Of a stretch of DNA of 64,000 nucleotides, positions 19,715 through 28,494 are shown one piece after another (the stretch's first letter is position 1; each line of letters opens with the position of its first letter). Origin of the DNA: Alphaproteobacteria bacterium (GTDB taxonomy: Bacteria > Pseudomonadota > Alphaproteobacteria > Rhizobiales > Rhizobiaceae). Location: assembly GCA_024742485.1 (NCBI GenBank), contig JANSYK010000003.1:434001-498000 (forward strand), in the 5' to 3' direction. The position numbers and the translations under genes were made by a program. The notes beneath the pieces are model-generated. The model made no database searches, was not told the DNA's origin, and was given only the letters and a program-made list of their open reading frames with translations.

Positions 19715-21244
19715 TTAGCTGGGTTTCATCAGTGCCGGCAGCAAGGCACCCGAAACATGCGGGACGACCGTAACCTTGTCTGAATGGACAATGGGCTGAA
19801 CGAACTGGATCAGCGGCAGCACATAGGCATTGTCTGCGATCAGCTTGCTGACGCCCTTCCAGCCGGCAATGCGCTTTTCTTCATCGGGTTCACCCCACAG
19901 AGGGTTGATGGCATTGATGACATCTTCACCATCCCACACCGAATGCGGGCTCGGCCCGTACATGGCAAAGCCGGTGGAGGTGGTTGGATCACCAATGGAA
20001 TTGCCCCAATTGTAGAAGGCGGCTGGAGCGAGCTGATCGGCGGCACGCAATTCAAAGTGCTTGGCGATTTCGTAGACTTCGATGGTCGCCTCGATTCCGA
20101 CTTTGCGCCACATGCCGACAATGGCCTGGATCATCTCGTAATCCTTGGGTTTGAAGCCGCGTGTCGTCTGGATGACGAATTTGACCGGATTATCTGTCGA
20201 GTATCCCGATTTCGCCAGAAGTTCCTTCGCCTTTTCCGGATTGTATTCCGTCTGGATCGATGGATCGAACGCCGCGTAATCCGGCGTTTCCAACGTGCTG
20301 ATCGGGATGCCGTAGCCACGCAGCAGGCGGTCCACCAGCAGTTTCTTGTCAACAGCCATTACCGCGGCGTGGCGGACATTCTCATCCTTCATGACATCTA
20401 TATCATTGAGGAAGATCATGCCGATATCGGAAATCGGCGTAGCCGAGCCCGACAGTCCGTCCTTGGCCACCAGGCGGTCATATTCCTCGTAGGGAATCTC
20501 GAGGGTGACGTCCGAACCGCCCGATTCAACCTCCGCCACGCGGCTGGCGGCATCCGTGACAAATTTGATCGTCACATTTTCAAAGGCCGGCTTTTCGCCC
20601 CAGTAGTTCGGGTTGGCCTTGAGGCGGATGAATGCATTTCGTTCGAACTTGTCGACCATATAGGGTCCGGTACCGATCGGCGCGGCTTCAAAACCTTCCG
20701 GTCCGACCTTCTCGTAATAGGCCTTTGGCAGGACATAGCCGGTCAGGAAGGACATCCATTTGAACAGGGTCGGTTCGAAGGACAGCACGTCGGCGGTGAT
20801 CATGTTGCCGTCAATACTGAAATTGCCAATCTTGGACCAGATGAACTGGATCGGATTGCCGGTTTCTTCCTTGGCGGCCCGCTCCAGCGACCAGACCACG
20901 TCTTCCGCGGTGAAGGGCGAGCCATCATGCCAGGTTACACCTTCGCGCACTTTCATCATGATTTTCGACTTGTCGTCATTCCAGCCCCATTCGGTGATGA
21001 GACCCGGTGCGAAGGACAGATCGGGCTTTTGCGCGATATATTGGTCGAACACCGATTGGTAGATGCCCTGAATGGTGGGGTTGACCGCTGAGGGTCCAAC
21101 CGTTGGATCCCAGGAGGGCAGGTTGACATGATAGGCAATGACCAGCTCATCGGTCTGCGCCAGTGACGCGGTCGGGAGACCCACGGCGGCAACGCCCAGC
21201 GTTGCCGCGCCATATCCCAGTATCTTTCGTCTCGTGTAAGGCAT
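19715..21244 (-). CDS. Peptide-type ABC transporter substrate-binding protein (SBP_bac_5 family)
   Basis: 509 residues. The N-terminus TRRKILGYGAATLGVA has a twin-arginine-like motif before a hydrophobic segment and cleavage near SLAQT, so export may be via Tat. The mature protein follows the family 5 pattern: SWDPTVGPSAVNPTIQGIY, then VREGVTWHDGSPFTAEDVVWSLE (split here as VREGVTWHDGS and PFTAEDVVWSLE), GTGPYMVDKF and later PEKAKELLAKSGY. It captures peptides, opines or similar ligands in the periplasm for the DppBCDF-like genes downstream. It follows an FAD oxidoreductase gene in the same direction. Confidence 0.9.
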   Translation of the reverse strand: MPYTRRKILGYGAATLGVAAVGLPTASLAQTDELVIAYHVNLPSWDPTVGPSAVNPTIQGIYQSVFDQYIAQKPDLSFAPGLITEWGWNDDKSKIMMKVREGVTWHDGSPFTAEDVVWSLERAAKEETGNPIQFIWSKIGNFSIDGNMITADVLSFEPTLFKWMSFLTGYVLPKAYYEKVGPEGFEAAPIGTGPYMVDKFERNAFIRLKANPNYWGEKPAFENVTIKFVTDAASRVAEVESGGSDVTLEIPYEEYDRLVAKDGLSGSATPISDIGMIFLNDIDVMKDENVRHAAVMAVDKKLLVDRLLRGYGIPISTLETPDYAAFDPSIQTEYNPEKAKELLAKSGYSTDNPVKFVIQTTRGFKPKDYEMIQAIVGMWRKVGIEATIEVYEIAKHFELRAADQLAPAAFYNWGNSIGDPTTSTGFAMYGPSPHSVWDGEDVINAINPLWGEPDEEKRIAGWKGVSKLIADNAYVLPLIQFVQPIVHSDKVTVVPHVSGALLPALMKPS

Positions 21245-21314
21245 GATATTTCCCCTATATGTTGGCTTTTGAACTTTTTGGGCGGCACCGGATTGAAACC
21301 TCTGCTCGGTTTCG

Positions 21315-21336
21315 AAGGCCCGGCCGCGTCGGCCTT
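21315..21336 (-). terminator. Weak stem-loop after the FAD oxidoreductase gene
   Basis: AAGGCC (21315-21320) and GGCCTT (21331-21336) pair around a GC-rich 10-base loop, between the oxidoreductase stop and the binding-protein start. No T run follows; it could be an attenuator or chance. Confidence 0.25.
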
Positions 21337-21352
21337 GTGAATTCCGTACGGG

Positions 21353-22927
21353 CTAACCTCCTGCCAATTGTTGGGCCAGCATGAACCCGGAGGCCGCGCC
21401 GACACCGGCTCCCGGCCACGTTGCGGCACCAACCATGTGCAGTTTGTCAATCGGCGTATTCCAGCGCGCGTAGCCGGGCACCGGTCGGAAAAAGAAGTTC
21501 TGTGACAGATGGTGGCTGCCGCAGATCTGGTCACCGCCGACGAGGTTCGGGTTTTCGCGCTCCATGTCGCTCGGCGAAAAGACCGACTTGCCGAGGATTT
21601 TTCCCCGCAGGCCCGGCGCATAGGATTCGATGATGTCCAGGACACGGTCCGCATAGCGATCCTTGAGGTCATCCCAGGAAGCGGGTTCCAGTTCACCTGA
21701 CGCATCTCCCGTTACGTTTGCCGGCAAGACTCGCACCTGAATCCAAAGCACGTGTTTCCCATCGGGCGCACGCGACGGATCGAGCACGGTTGGCTGACCC
21801 ACAACGACCACCGGCATATCCGGCAACTGTCCGGAGATGGCATGGGTATAGGCGCTGGCCATGGTATCCAATGTCGGGGCCAGGTGAACATAGGCGAAGG
21901 ACTTCAGTTCGTCGCCGGCTTTCCAGTCAGGCAGTGAATCCAGAGCGAGATGGATCATCATGGTACCAGGCGCATGGACGAATTTGCGCCCCGCAGAATC
22001 GAACTTCTGGCTTCCGGTACCCTGTGGCAGAAGCGTGCTGACAAGGGCGCCAGGAGTGACATTGGCGATGACGGCCTTGCTGGCGTGGATGTCTTCTCCA
22101 TTGGCCAGCCGCACGCCCTTGGCGGTGCCGCCTTCAGTCAGGATTTCAGACACTTCTGCACCAGTGACCAGCGTTCCGCCGGCGTTACTGTAGAATGCGG
22201 TCAACGCAGACGTCATGGAATCGGCGCCACCTTTTCCCAGAACCATGCCAAAATTCTGATTGGCCATGGATTCAAGGTAGGGAAACACTGCGCCGCCGGC
22301 GATATCGGGCGCGAAATCAAGATGCATGCCCCATGCGGCCATCATGGCCTTGACCTGTTCGGAGTCGAATGTCTCATTCAGCCAAGCTCGCGGGGAGGAG
22401 AGCAGCAGACGGAGAAGTTCCAGAGTGCCCGCCGTTCCCTTGGAGCGCCAAATCCTCCAGAAATTGCCGGCAATCGACCGCATGGACATCGGTGACCCGA
22501 GAATGCTGCCGATGGCCTCCACTTCCTGCGGAAATCCGGCGGCCAGTTCGCTCCAGATTTCAGCATCGCTCGCTGAGAATTGTTTGATTCGTCCCGCTGT
22601 TTTCTCGAGGTCGGTGCTGACGCCCAGCCAGCGACCATCCGGAAACACGCTGGAAAAACACTCCGTGGCCGGGACGAACTCCAGGCCAGCCGATTTCAAC
22701 TCATTTACATATTTCTTGTGAAATGCAGAACCCGCAAAAAGGTTCAGATTCATCGCGCCAAAATCATGGCGAAATCCCGGCTGCGTCAATTCCAGAGTTT
22801 TGGCAGCACCGCCAGGATGCTCATGTTTCTCATATATTGCGGTTCTCCAACCTCTTTTCTGGAGGTGTGAAGCGCAGGCCAGGCTATTGTGTCCGGCTCC
22901 TATGATGATGGCATCGAACGCGCTCAA
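21353..22927 (-). CDS. Phytoene-dehydrogenase-like FAD oxidoreductase (copy A)
   Basis: 524 residues if translation starts at TTG 22927-22925. The only in-frame ATG is 267 bases further upstream, beyond the divergent gene's start, and the Rossmann FAD motif (AFDAIIIGAGHNSLACASHL, then YEKHEHPGGAAKTL) begins only a few residues after this TTG, which has AGGGGA about ten bases ahead. The C-terminus has the family's second FAD motif, KLHMVGAATWPGAGVGAASG. It is a paralogue of the protein at 23851-25422. Such COG1233 enzymes desaturate or oxidise varied substrates; no carotenoid genes are present, so the name does not indicate the reaction. First gene of the operon with the peptide importer. Confidence 0.8.
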   Translation of the reverse strand: MSAFDAIIIGAGHNSLACASHLQKRGWRTAIYEKHEHPGGAAKTLELTQPGFRHDFGAMNLNLFAGSAFHKKYVNELKSAGLEFVPATECFSSVFPDGRWLGVSTDLEKTAGRIKQFSASDAEIWSELAAGFPQEVEAIGSILGSPMSMRSIAGNFWRIWRSKGTAGTLELLRLLLSSPRAWLNETFDSEQVKAMMAAWGMHLDFAPDIAGGAVFPYLESMANQNFGMVLGKGGADSMTSALTAFYSNAGGTLVTGAEVSEILTEGGTAKGVRLANGEDIHASKAVIANVTPGALVSTLLPQGTGSQKFDSAGRKFVHAPGTMMIHLALDSLPDWKAGDELKSFAYVHLAPTLDTMASAYTHAISGQLPDMPVVVVGQPTVLDPSRAPDGKHVLWIQVRVLPANVTGDASGELEPASWDDLKDRYADRVLDIIESYAPGLRGKILGKSVFSPSDMERENPNLVGGDQICGSHHLSQNFFFRPVPGYARWNTPIDKLHMVGAATWPGAGVGAASGFMLAQQLAGG

Positions 22928-22967
22928 TGCAGTCTGTTTCCCCTGATGCAGCAGGTGGAATTTATTG

Positions 22968-22979
22968 CATATGCATATG
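22968..22979. promoter_or_regulatory. CATATGCATATG palindrome between divergent operons
   Basis: A perfect 12-base palindrome in an AT-rich stretch, midway between the oxidoreductase A start (22927) and the cyclase start (23042). MarR-family regulators bind short palindromes like this, and a MarR gene is the third gene of the rightward operon, so this is its likely operator, controlling both directions. Confidence 0.45.
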
Positions 22980-23041
22980 TTTTCGTCTAGTAAAAGAATG
23001 AGTTTTGGTATTTGAAGCGCGCGAAGAAAAGGATCGAATTC

Positions 23042-23833
23042 ATGGAATCTGGTGAAACGCTTGCGGGTCTTGGAGAACTGCTTCTTTCCGGCAAAATCGA
23101 GGTTGTGGATTTGGCTGGCGTGCTGGGTCCCGATACACCCTTGTTGAAGCTGCCGCCGGAATTGGCCGTGGACACGCCAAAAATCGAAATTCACAAGATT
23201 TCAGCCTATGATGACAACGGACCGTGGTGGGCCTGGAACTGGCTGAAAGTCGGCGAGCATTCCGGTACCCATTTCGATGCGCCGATCCATTGGATTACAG
23301 GCAAGGACTACGCCGACGGTGCAACGGATACGATCCCGCCAAAGAATTTTGTTGCGCCGGTCAATGTGATCGACTGTTCGACGGAATCCGAGGCGGACCA
23401 TGATTTTCTTCTGACGGCGGACCGGGTCAAGGCCTGGGAGGCCGAGCACGGCGCCATTGCGCCGGGCGAATGGGTGGTCATGCGCACCGATTGGTACAAG
23501 CGAAGCGGGTCGGAAGATGAATTCCTGAATGCCAATGAGACCGGACCGCATACACCCGGGCCGACCGCCGAGGCGATAGAATACATCATCTCGACCGGTG
23601 CCATTGGCTGGGGAAGCGAAACGATCGGCACCGATGCCGGTCAGGCCGCGGGTATGGAGCCGCCATTCCCGGCCCACAATCTGATGCACAAGGCCAACCG
23701 CTACGGTCTGGCCAGCCTTGCCCATCTGGACCGGCTCCCGCCGAAGGGTGCCATCATGATTGCAGCGCCGCTGAAGATCAAACACGGAACCGGAAGCCCC
23801 TGTCGGGTTCTGGCGCTTGTCCCGAAAGGCTGA
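23042..23833 (+). CDS. Cyclase-family metal-dependent hydrolase (kynurenine formamidase/isatin hydrolase type)
   Basis: 263 residues. The family signature HSGTHFDAPIHW, supplying metal-binding His and Asp, is near residue 80. The start ATG has AAAGGA eight bases ahead. PF04199 enzymes hydrolyse amides, lactams or lactones, for example N-formylkynurenine or isatin. It is first in an operon with an FAD oxidoreductase and a MarR regulator, divergent from a second FAD oxidoreductase and a peptide importer, which suggests opening of a ring or amide made by those oxidoreductases. Substrate unknown. Confidence 0.85.
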   Translation: MESGETLAGLGELLLSGKIEVVDLAGVLGPDTPLLKLPPELAVDTPKIEIHKISAYDDNGPWWAWNWLKVGEHSGTHFDAPIHWITGKDYADGATDTIPPKNFVAPVNVIDCSTESEADHDFLLTADRVKAWEAEHGAIAPGEWVVMRTDWYKRSGSEDEFLNANETGPHTPGPTAEAIEYIISTGAIGWGSETIGTDAGQAAGMEPPFPAHNLMHKANRYGLASLAHLDRLPPKGAIMIAAPLKIKHGTGSPCRVLALVPKG

Positions 23834-23850
23834 CAAGGCCGGAGCAAGGC

Positions 23851-25422
23851 ATGAGTGACGTCGATCACATCATCGTCGGCAGCGGGATCAATGCGCTGGT
23901 GTGCGCTGCGGTCTTGTCCGGCAAGGGTGAAAAGGTCCTTGTGCTAGAGCGCAATGATCGCATCGGTGGCTGCATCCGGTCGGAGGAAATCACCGCTCCC
24001 GGATTTGTCCATGATGTCATGGCGACGACCTTCGTCCTGTTCATCACGTCACCGGCCTATGCCGCGCTTGGAGAGGACCTCGCGCGACATGGGCTCGAGT
24101 TTTGCAATTCCGCCCATCCCACGGGTGTTCTGCGCCCTGATGGCGGCCATGTCGTCTTGTCGACGGACCGCAGCGAGAACATCGCAGCGTTCAATGCCAT
24201 CAGTCCGGGAGCAGGCGACAGCCACGCACGGATCGTTGGCGGTATCGAACAAAATGCCGAGCTGCTGTTCGGGCTGCTTGGCGGCCGCATCCGATCCGTG
24301 GCAACGCTGAAGCTACTTGCGCGCCATGGCTGGTCGAAGGGGATAAGGGGTATCACGGCCTTCTTTGGAGAAGCGCTGACACCGGCGCGGGCCTCTCTGG
24401 AAGCCGATTACGAAAGTGAATTAATGCAGGCGCTTTGGGCACCCTGGTCACTGCATGCAGGATTGGATCCAGAAGAGGCGTTTTCCGGACAGATCAGCAA
24501 GGTCATTGCCTTTGCTCTGGAAGCGGCAGGAGCACCCATCGTAAAGGGTGGGGCCGGCAATCTGTTGAGCGCATTCCACGGCCTGATCGAAGAAAAAGGT
24601 GGAACAATCCGGACCGAATGCGATGTCGAAGCTGTTGACATTCACAATGGCCGGGCAACCGGAGTCCGACTGAGTTCAGGCGAAGCCATCAAGACTGCCA
24701 AATCGGTCATCTGCTCTGTTGCCCCCAAACAGCTCTATGGGCGCCTGTTGGGTCAGAATGCGCCCGAGGAGGAGCGCGAATCCGCCTCAAGATATCGGCA
24801 CGGCAAGGGCAATTTTCAGATTCACTTTGCGCTGAAAACAGCGCCCCGTTGGCCTGATCCCTCTCTTCAGGACGTTGCTTTGCTGCATCTGACGCCGGGC
24901 CTGGACGGTGTGTCCAAGGCCTGTAACGAGGCCGTTCGCGGGATGCTGCCCGAGGTGCCGACGATCTGCGTCGGGCAGCCACATGCCCTGGATCCGTCGA
25001 GATGCCCAGAAGGCAATGCCATCCTCTGGGTGCAATTGCCCGAAGCGCCGCGTTTCGTGAAGGGAGACGCGGCCGGTAAACTCGATATTCCCGAGGACGG
25101 TACATGGTCCGAGGCGTTGCGGGAGGCCTATGCTGATCGTGTGGAGGCCATATTGTCGGCACAGATCGAGGGGTTTTCCGAAACGGTCATTCAGCGGCGG
25201 GCCTATTCACCGGCGGATCTCGAAGCCATGAACGTCAACCTTGTGGGTGGAGACCCCTATGGCGGTGCCTCGTCTATTGATCAGTTCTTTGCGTGGCGAC
25301 CATTCAGGCACAGCATCAATCATGATACGCCGATCAAGGGTCTCCACCATATCGGTGCCTCGACCCACCCGGGCGCCGGGCTTGGCGGAGGCTCCGGATT
25401 TCTGCTTGGGACCAAACTGTAA
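23851..25422 (+). CDS. Phytoene-dehydrogenase-like FAD oxidoreductase (copy B)
   Basis: 523 residues. FAD-binding N-terminus VDHIIVGSGINALVCAAVLS and LVLERNDRIGGCIRSEE; C-terminal FAD motif GLHHIGASTHPGAGLGGGSG. It matches copy A along its length, including the NLVGGD segment before the C-terminal motif. Starts 18 bases after the cyclase gene and its TAA overlaps the ATG of marR by one base, so the three are one operon. The pair may form a heteromer or act on two steps of one pathway. Confidence 0.87.
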   Translation: MSDVDHIIVGSGINALVCAAVLSGKGEKVLVLERNDRIGGCIRSEEITAPGFVHDVMATTFVLFITSPAYAALGEDLARHGLEFCNSAHPTGVLRPDGGHVVLSTDRSENIAAFNAISPGAGDSHARIVGGIEQNAELLFGLLGGRIRSVATLKLLARHGWSKGIRGITAFFGEALTPARASLEADYESELMQALWAPWSLHAGLDPEEAFSGQISKVIAFALEAAGAPIVKGGAGNLLSAFHGLIEEKGGTIRTECDVEAVDIHNGRATGVRLSSGEAIKTAKSVICSVAPKQLYGRLLGQNAPEEERESASRYRHGKGNFQIHFALKTAPRWPDPSLQDVALLHLTPGLDGVSKACNEAVRGMLPEVPTICVGQPHALDPSRCPEGNAILWVQLPEAPRFVKGDAAGKLDIPEDGTWSEALREAYADRVEAILSAQIEGFSETVIQRRAYSPADLEAMNVNLVGGDPYGGASSIDQFFAWRPFRHSINHDTPIKGLHHIGASTHPGAGLGGGSGFLLGTKL

Positions 25423-25901
25423 TGGACCAGAGCGCTCCACAGGAACCCAACGACTCGACCCTCGGCGAAATCGGGTTACAGCAATTCGCGCCCTATCTGA
25501 TGAACCGCATCATGGGCCGCTACAATGATACGCTGCGCGAGGATTTGCGTCGGCAGGGCCTGAGCGTGCCGCAGGCGAGGGCGCTTGCCGTCCTGTCGGT
25601 CATCGATCGCGTGACAGTCAATGATCTGTCCGTCTATACCGTGATTGAACAATCAACGCTCAGTCGAACGCTTGACGCACTGGAGGCGCAGGGTCTGGTG
25701 CGCCGCGAGACGTCACGGAAAGACAGCAGGATCAAGCACGTGATCATGACCGATGACGGGCGCGCGCAATTCGCACTGGCCTGGCCGCCGATGAAACAGG
25801 CGTTCGACGCGATGTTCGACAATATCGACGAGGCGGAATATGCCGACTTCGTGGCGACCCTGCAGAAAGTACTGACCAATATCCGCAAGCATCAGATTTG
25901 A
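25422..25901 (+). CDS. MarR-family transcriptional regulator
   Basis: 159 residues with a winged helix at about 35-110: RQGLSVPQARALAVLS, then TVNDLSVYTVIEQSTLSRTL as helix-turn-helix and RRETSRKDSRIKHVIMT as wing. MarR proteins are dimeric repressors released by small aromatic or phenolic ligands. Its position at the end of the cyclase operon and the palindrome at 22968 suggest it controls the two divergent operons. Convergent with the aminotransferase gene, only four bases apart. Confidence 0.9.
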   Translation: MDQSAPQEPNDSTLGEIGLQQFAPYLMNRIMGRYNDTLREDLRRQGLSVPQARALAVLSVIDRVTVNDLSVYTVIEQSTLSRTLDALEAQGLVRRETSRKDSRIKHVIMTDDGRAQFALAWPPMKQAFDAMFDNIDEAEYADFVATLQKVLTNIRKHQI

Positions 25902-25904
25902 CGA

Positions 25905-27308
25905 TCAGCTGTTCCTCAGACCTTCGCGAGTGACCAAGGCTTCGGTTTCATCGAGCGCCCGTTCAAGACGATCGAAAAGGGCGTCAAGCTCATCCGGCTG
26001 AATGATCATTGGCGGGCACAGTGCAATACTGTCGCCCAGGGCCCGGAGGACCGCGCCCTGCTTTTCGAGGAATGCCACGGTTTTCGGGCCAACACCTTGT
26101 GCGGCATGAAACGAGCGTTTCGTGGTCTTGTCGGCCACCAGTTCAACGGCGCCGAGCAGACCGGAAAACCGCGTCTCGCCGACCAATGGATGCTCGCCAA
26201 GCGCTGTCATTCGCCTTTCAAACAGCGGCATCAGACTGCGGACATGTCCCAATATGTCACGCTCCTGATAAATCTCGATAGCCTTGACGCCAAGTGCACA
26301 GCCCAGCGGGTGACCGCCATAGGTGAAGCCATGCCCGAATGTGCCCAGCGCGGAACTCTGGTCGACACAGGCCTGATAGATATCGTCGGGGACCATGACC
26401 GCCCCAAGAGGCGCATAGGCGGAGGTCATCTGCTTGGCTGCCGAGATCGTGGTGGGAACCATATTGTGGGTCTGGCTTCCCCACCAGTTTCCCGTTCGGC
26501 CGAAACCGTTGATGACCTCGTCGTCGATCAGCATGATATCGTGTTCGTCCAGGATTGGTTGTATGGCCTCGAAATAGCCGACCGGTGGCACGATCACCCC
26601 GCCGGCTCCCATCACCGGTTCGGCGATCATTGCAGCAATGGTGTCCGGACCCTCACTTTCGATCAGCGTGCGCAGCGATAGCGCCAACCGGTCGGTAAAC
26701 TCCTGTTCGCTTTCACCCTCATGCGCGAAGCGGTAATGATGGGGACAATCGGCATGCAGGACCCTGTCGACCGGCAGATCAAAACCATTGTGGTTGCCCG
26801 GCAATCCGGTAAGCGAGCCCGACATGACGGTGACACCGTGATAGGCCTTGATCCGCGAGATGATCTTCTTCTTGTGGGGTTTGCCCCGGGCATTGTTGTA
26901 ATACCAGGCCAGCTTGACCTGTGTGTCGTTGGCTTCCGAACCCGACGATGTGAACAGGACCTTTGATATGGGAACCGGCGCGATTTCCTTGAGCTTCTCC
27001 GCCAGTTCGATGGCCGGCTCGGTCCCTTTCGCGCCGAACAGATGATAGTAGGGCAGCGTGCGCATTTGCTCCGTCGCTGCGTCGATCATCTCTTCGTCGC
27101 CGAAACCAAGCCCGGCGCACCAGAGGCCGGACATGCCCTCGATATATTCATTTCCCTGGGTGTCATAGACAAAGACGCCCTTGCCGCTTTCCATCACAAT
27201 GGTGCCGGTTTCGGGCAGCCTGTGCAGCGGTGTATAGGGATGCAAGACCGCATCGATATCGCGTTTTTGAACATTGCTCAGGGGGCTTTGGGAAGGCCGG
27301 CTGGTCAT
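25905..27308 (-). CDS. Class III pyridoxal-phosphate aminotransferase (omega-amino acid:pyruvate type)
   Basis: 467 residues. Fold-type I features: the PLP-phosphate region TSSGSEANDTQVKLAWYY, the YHGVTVMSGSLTG loop, LIDDEVINGFGRTG with the Asp that contacts the pyridine nitrogen, and the Schiff-base Lys in SAAKQMTSAYAPLGAV. Family members transfer amino groups from omega-amino acids, diamines or amines to pyruvate. An AGGA box precedes the ATG. It is convergent with marR and may process the product of the adjacent oxidoreductases, but that is inferred from position. Confidence 0.9.
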   Translation of the reverse strand: MTSRPSQSPLSNVQKRDIDAVLHPYTPLHRLPETGTIVMESGKGVFVYDTQGNEYIEGMSGLWCAGLGFGDEEMIDAATEQMRTLPYYHLFGAKGTEPAIELAEKLKEIAPVPISKVLFTSSGSEANDTQVKLAWYYNNARGKPHKKKIISRIKAYHGVTVMSGSLTGLPGNHNGFDLPVDRVLHADCPHHYRFAHEGESEQEFTDRLALSLRTLIESEGPDTIAAMIAEPVMGAGGVIVPPVGYFEAIQPILDEHDIMLIDDEVINGFGRTGNWWGSQTHNMVPTTISAAKQMTSAYAPLGAVMVPDDIYQACVDQSSALGTFGHGFTYGGHPLGCALGVKAIEIYQERDILGHVRSLMPLFERRMTALGEHPLVGETRFSGLLGAVELVADKTTKRSFHAAQGVGPKTVAFLEKQGAVLRALGDSIALCPPMIIQPDELDALFDRLERALDETEALVTREGLRNS

Positions 27309-27324
27309 TCTTCAAATCCTGTCA

Positions 27325-27344
27325 GGTGGGCATTGCCGCCCACC
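27325..27344. promoter_or_regulatory. Seven-bp perfect hairpin upstream of the aminotransferase gene
   Basis: GGTGGGC (27325-27331) and GCCCACC (27338-27344) are separated by six bases. It lies 17 bases upstream of the aminotransferase start codon, in the divergent gap with the DUF1499 gene. Could be an operator or a leader hairpin. Confidence 0.35.
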
Positions 27345-27510
27345 GTATCGCCGGGTGTCTCTCCAGGCAATTTCAAAGCGAGCGGTTCGGATAGATCGTC
27401 AATGAAAATCCATGGATTCGTTCTTGGATCACGTCAGCGGTTTCACTGATGGAAAACATACGCTAAAGCGGGACGGGACAAGGCCCAGAGTTAGACGGAA
27501 GCCGCACGGC

Positions 27511-28485
27511 ATGAAGATTCGCTACGAACGCCCCGTATCCCACGCTGCAACCTGGGCCTGGCGCTTCGGCCTGTTTGCGCTGACACTTTTGGTGGTTGCC
27601 GCGGTGATGCATCGTTTTGGCCTGCTCAAATCTGACATTTTCGCAACGGTCTTTGTTTTGAGCGGCGCATTGGCTGCTTTGGCCTTTCTCCTGGCCATCG
27701 TCGGATTGATCCGGTTGTGGATGGTCGGCGCAAAGGGTGGCCGGGCGTCGGCAAAGGGAATGTTCTATTCCGTCCTGGTTCTCATTCCCGTCAGCATCGC
27801 TGGCTATCGCGGCTACACACTGCCGCAGCTCCATGATGTTTCGACAGACACGGTGGACGTGCCGGGATTTCTTGAACCGGTCGATCACCGGTGGGTCTGG
27901 CTGCCTCTGATCGGCCGCGGCGACCCGAATTATGCCGGTCAGGCGGAAGCCTATCCGCAGGTTACCGGCCGGCGTTACGAGGGGGCAGTGGACCGGGTGC
28001 TGGAAGCTGTCTATCTGGTCGCGGAAAACAACGGCATTCGTATCACGGACGCCAAACTTCCGGAAGAAACCGCGACCAACGGCGAAGCTGAGGCGCCGGG
28101 CGACGAGGCCAGTCCATCGGAAGCCGAAATCGCATCCGAGGCGACCGAAGTGGCCGAGGAGCCGGATGAGACGATTGTCCCGGACCCATCCGAATTATCG
28201 GATGAAGAAAGCGCGCTTGGATCGCTCCCGCTGGAAGACGAAGGACCGATTGAACCCGTCGTGATTGTCCCTGTGCAGATCCTTTTGCAGGGCGAAACCC
28301 GCACATTGCTGTTCGGTTTCGAATCCGACATCAGCATAAGACTTAGCGAAGAAGCGGAAACGACATTTGTCGACATGCGATCCGTCTCCCGTTTCGGACC
28401 GCATGATTTCGGCGCCAATGCGGGGATCATTGCAACATTTCTTGCGGCGCTCGATGCTGAGCTATTGGGAATTTCCGTTAGGTAA
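27511..28485 (+). CDS. DUF1499 membrane protein with acidic insertion
   Basis: 324 residues from ATG 27511; the 33 in-frame residues upstream look untranslated. Three hydrophobic segments lie within the first 105 residues (around FGLFALTLLVVAAVMHRFG, FVLSGALAALAFLLAIVGLI and MFYSVLVLIPVSIAGYRGY). The soluble part begins VDVPGFLEPVDHRWVWLPL and matches DUF1499. An insertion of about 65 residues, almost all Glu, Asp, Ala, Pro and Ser, separates ITDAKLPEE from PVVIVPVQILLQGE, after which the domain resumes with VDMRSVSRFGPHDFGANA. Function unknown. Convergent with the MBL gene, nine bases apart. Confidence 0.75.
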   Translation: MKIRYERPVSHAATWAWRFGLFALTLLVVAAVMHRFGLLKSDIFATVFVLSGALAALAFLLAIVGLIRLWMVGAKGGRASAKGMFYSVLVLIPVSIAGYRGYTLPQLHDVSTDTVDVPGFLEPVDHRWVWLPLIGRGDPNYAGQAEAYPQVTGRRYEGAVDRVLEAVYLVAENNGIRITDAKLPEETATNGEAEAPGDEASPSEAEIASEATEVAEEPDETIVPDPSELSDEESALGSLPLEDEGPIEPVVIVPVQILLQGETRTLLFGFESDISIRLSEEAETTFVDMRSVSRFGPHDFGANAGIIATFLAALDAELLGISVR

Positions 28486-28494
28486 ATAATGCGA

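Noticed and set aside
19784-21091. 435-codon frame opposite the peptide-binding-protein gene
   Set aside because: Long but entirely antisense to a clear SBP_bac_5 gene and without recognisable motifs.
21353-25422. Carotenoid biosynthesis from the two phytoene-dehydrogenase-like genes
   Set aside because: No crtB, crtE or other carotenoid genes nearby; the context is transport and hydrolysis.
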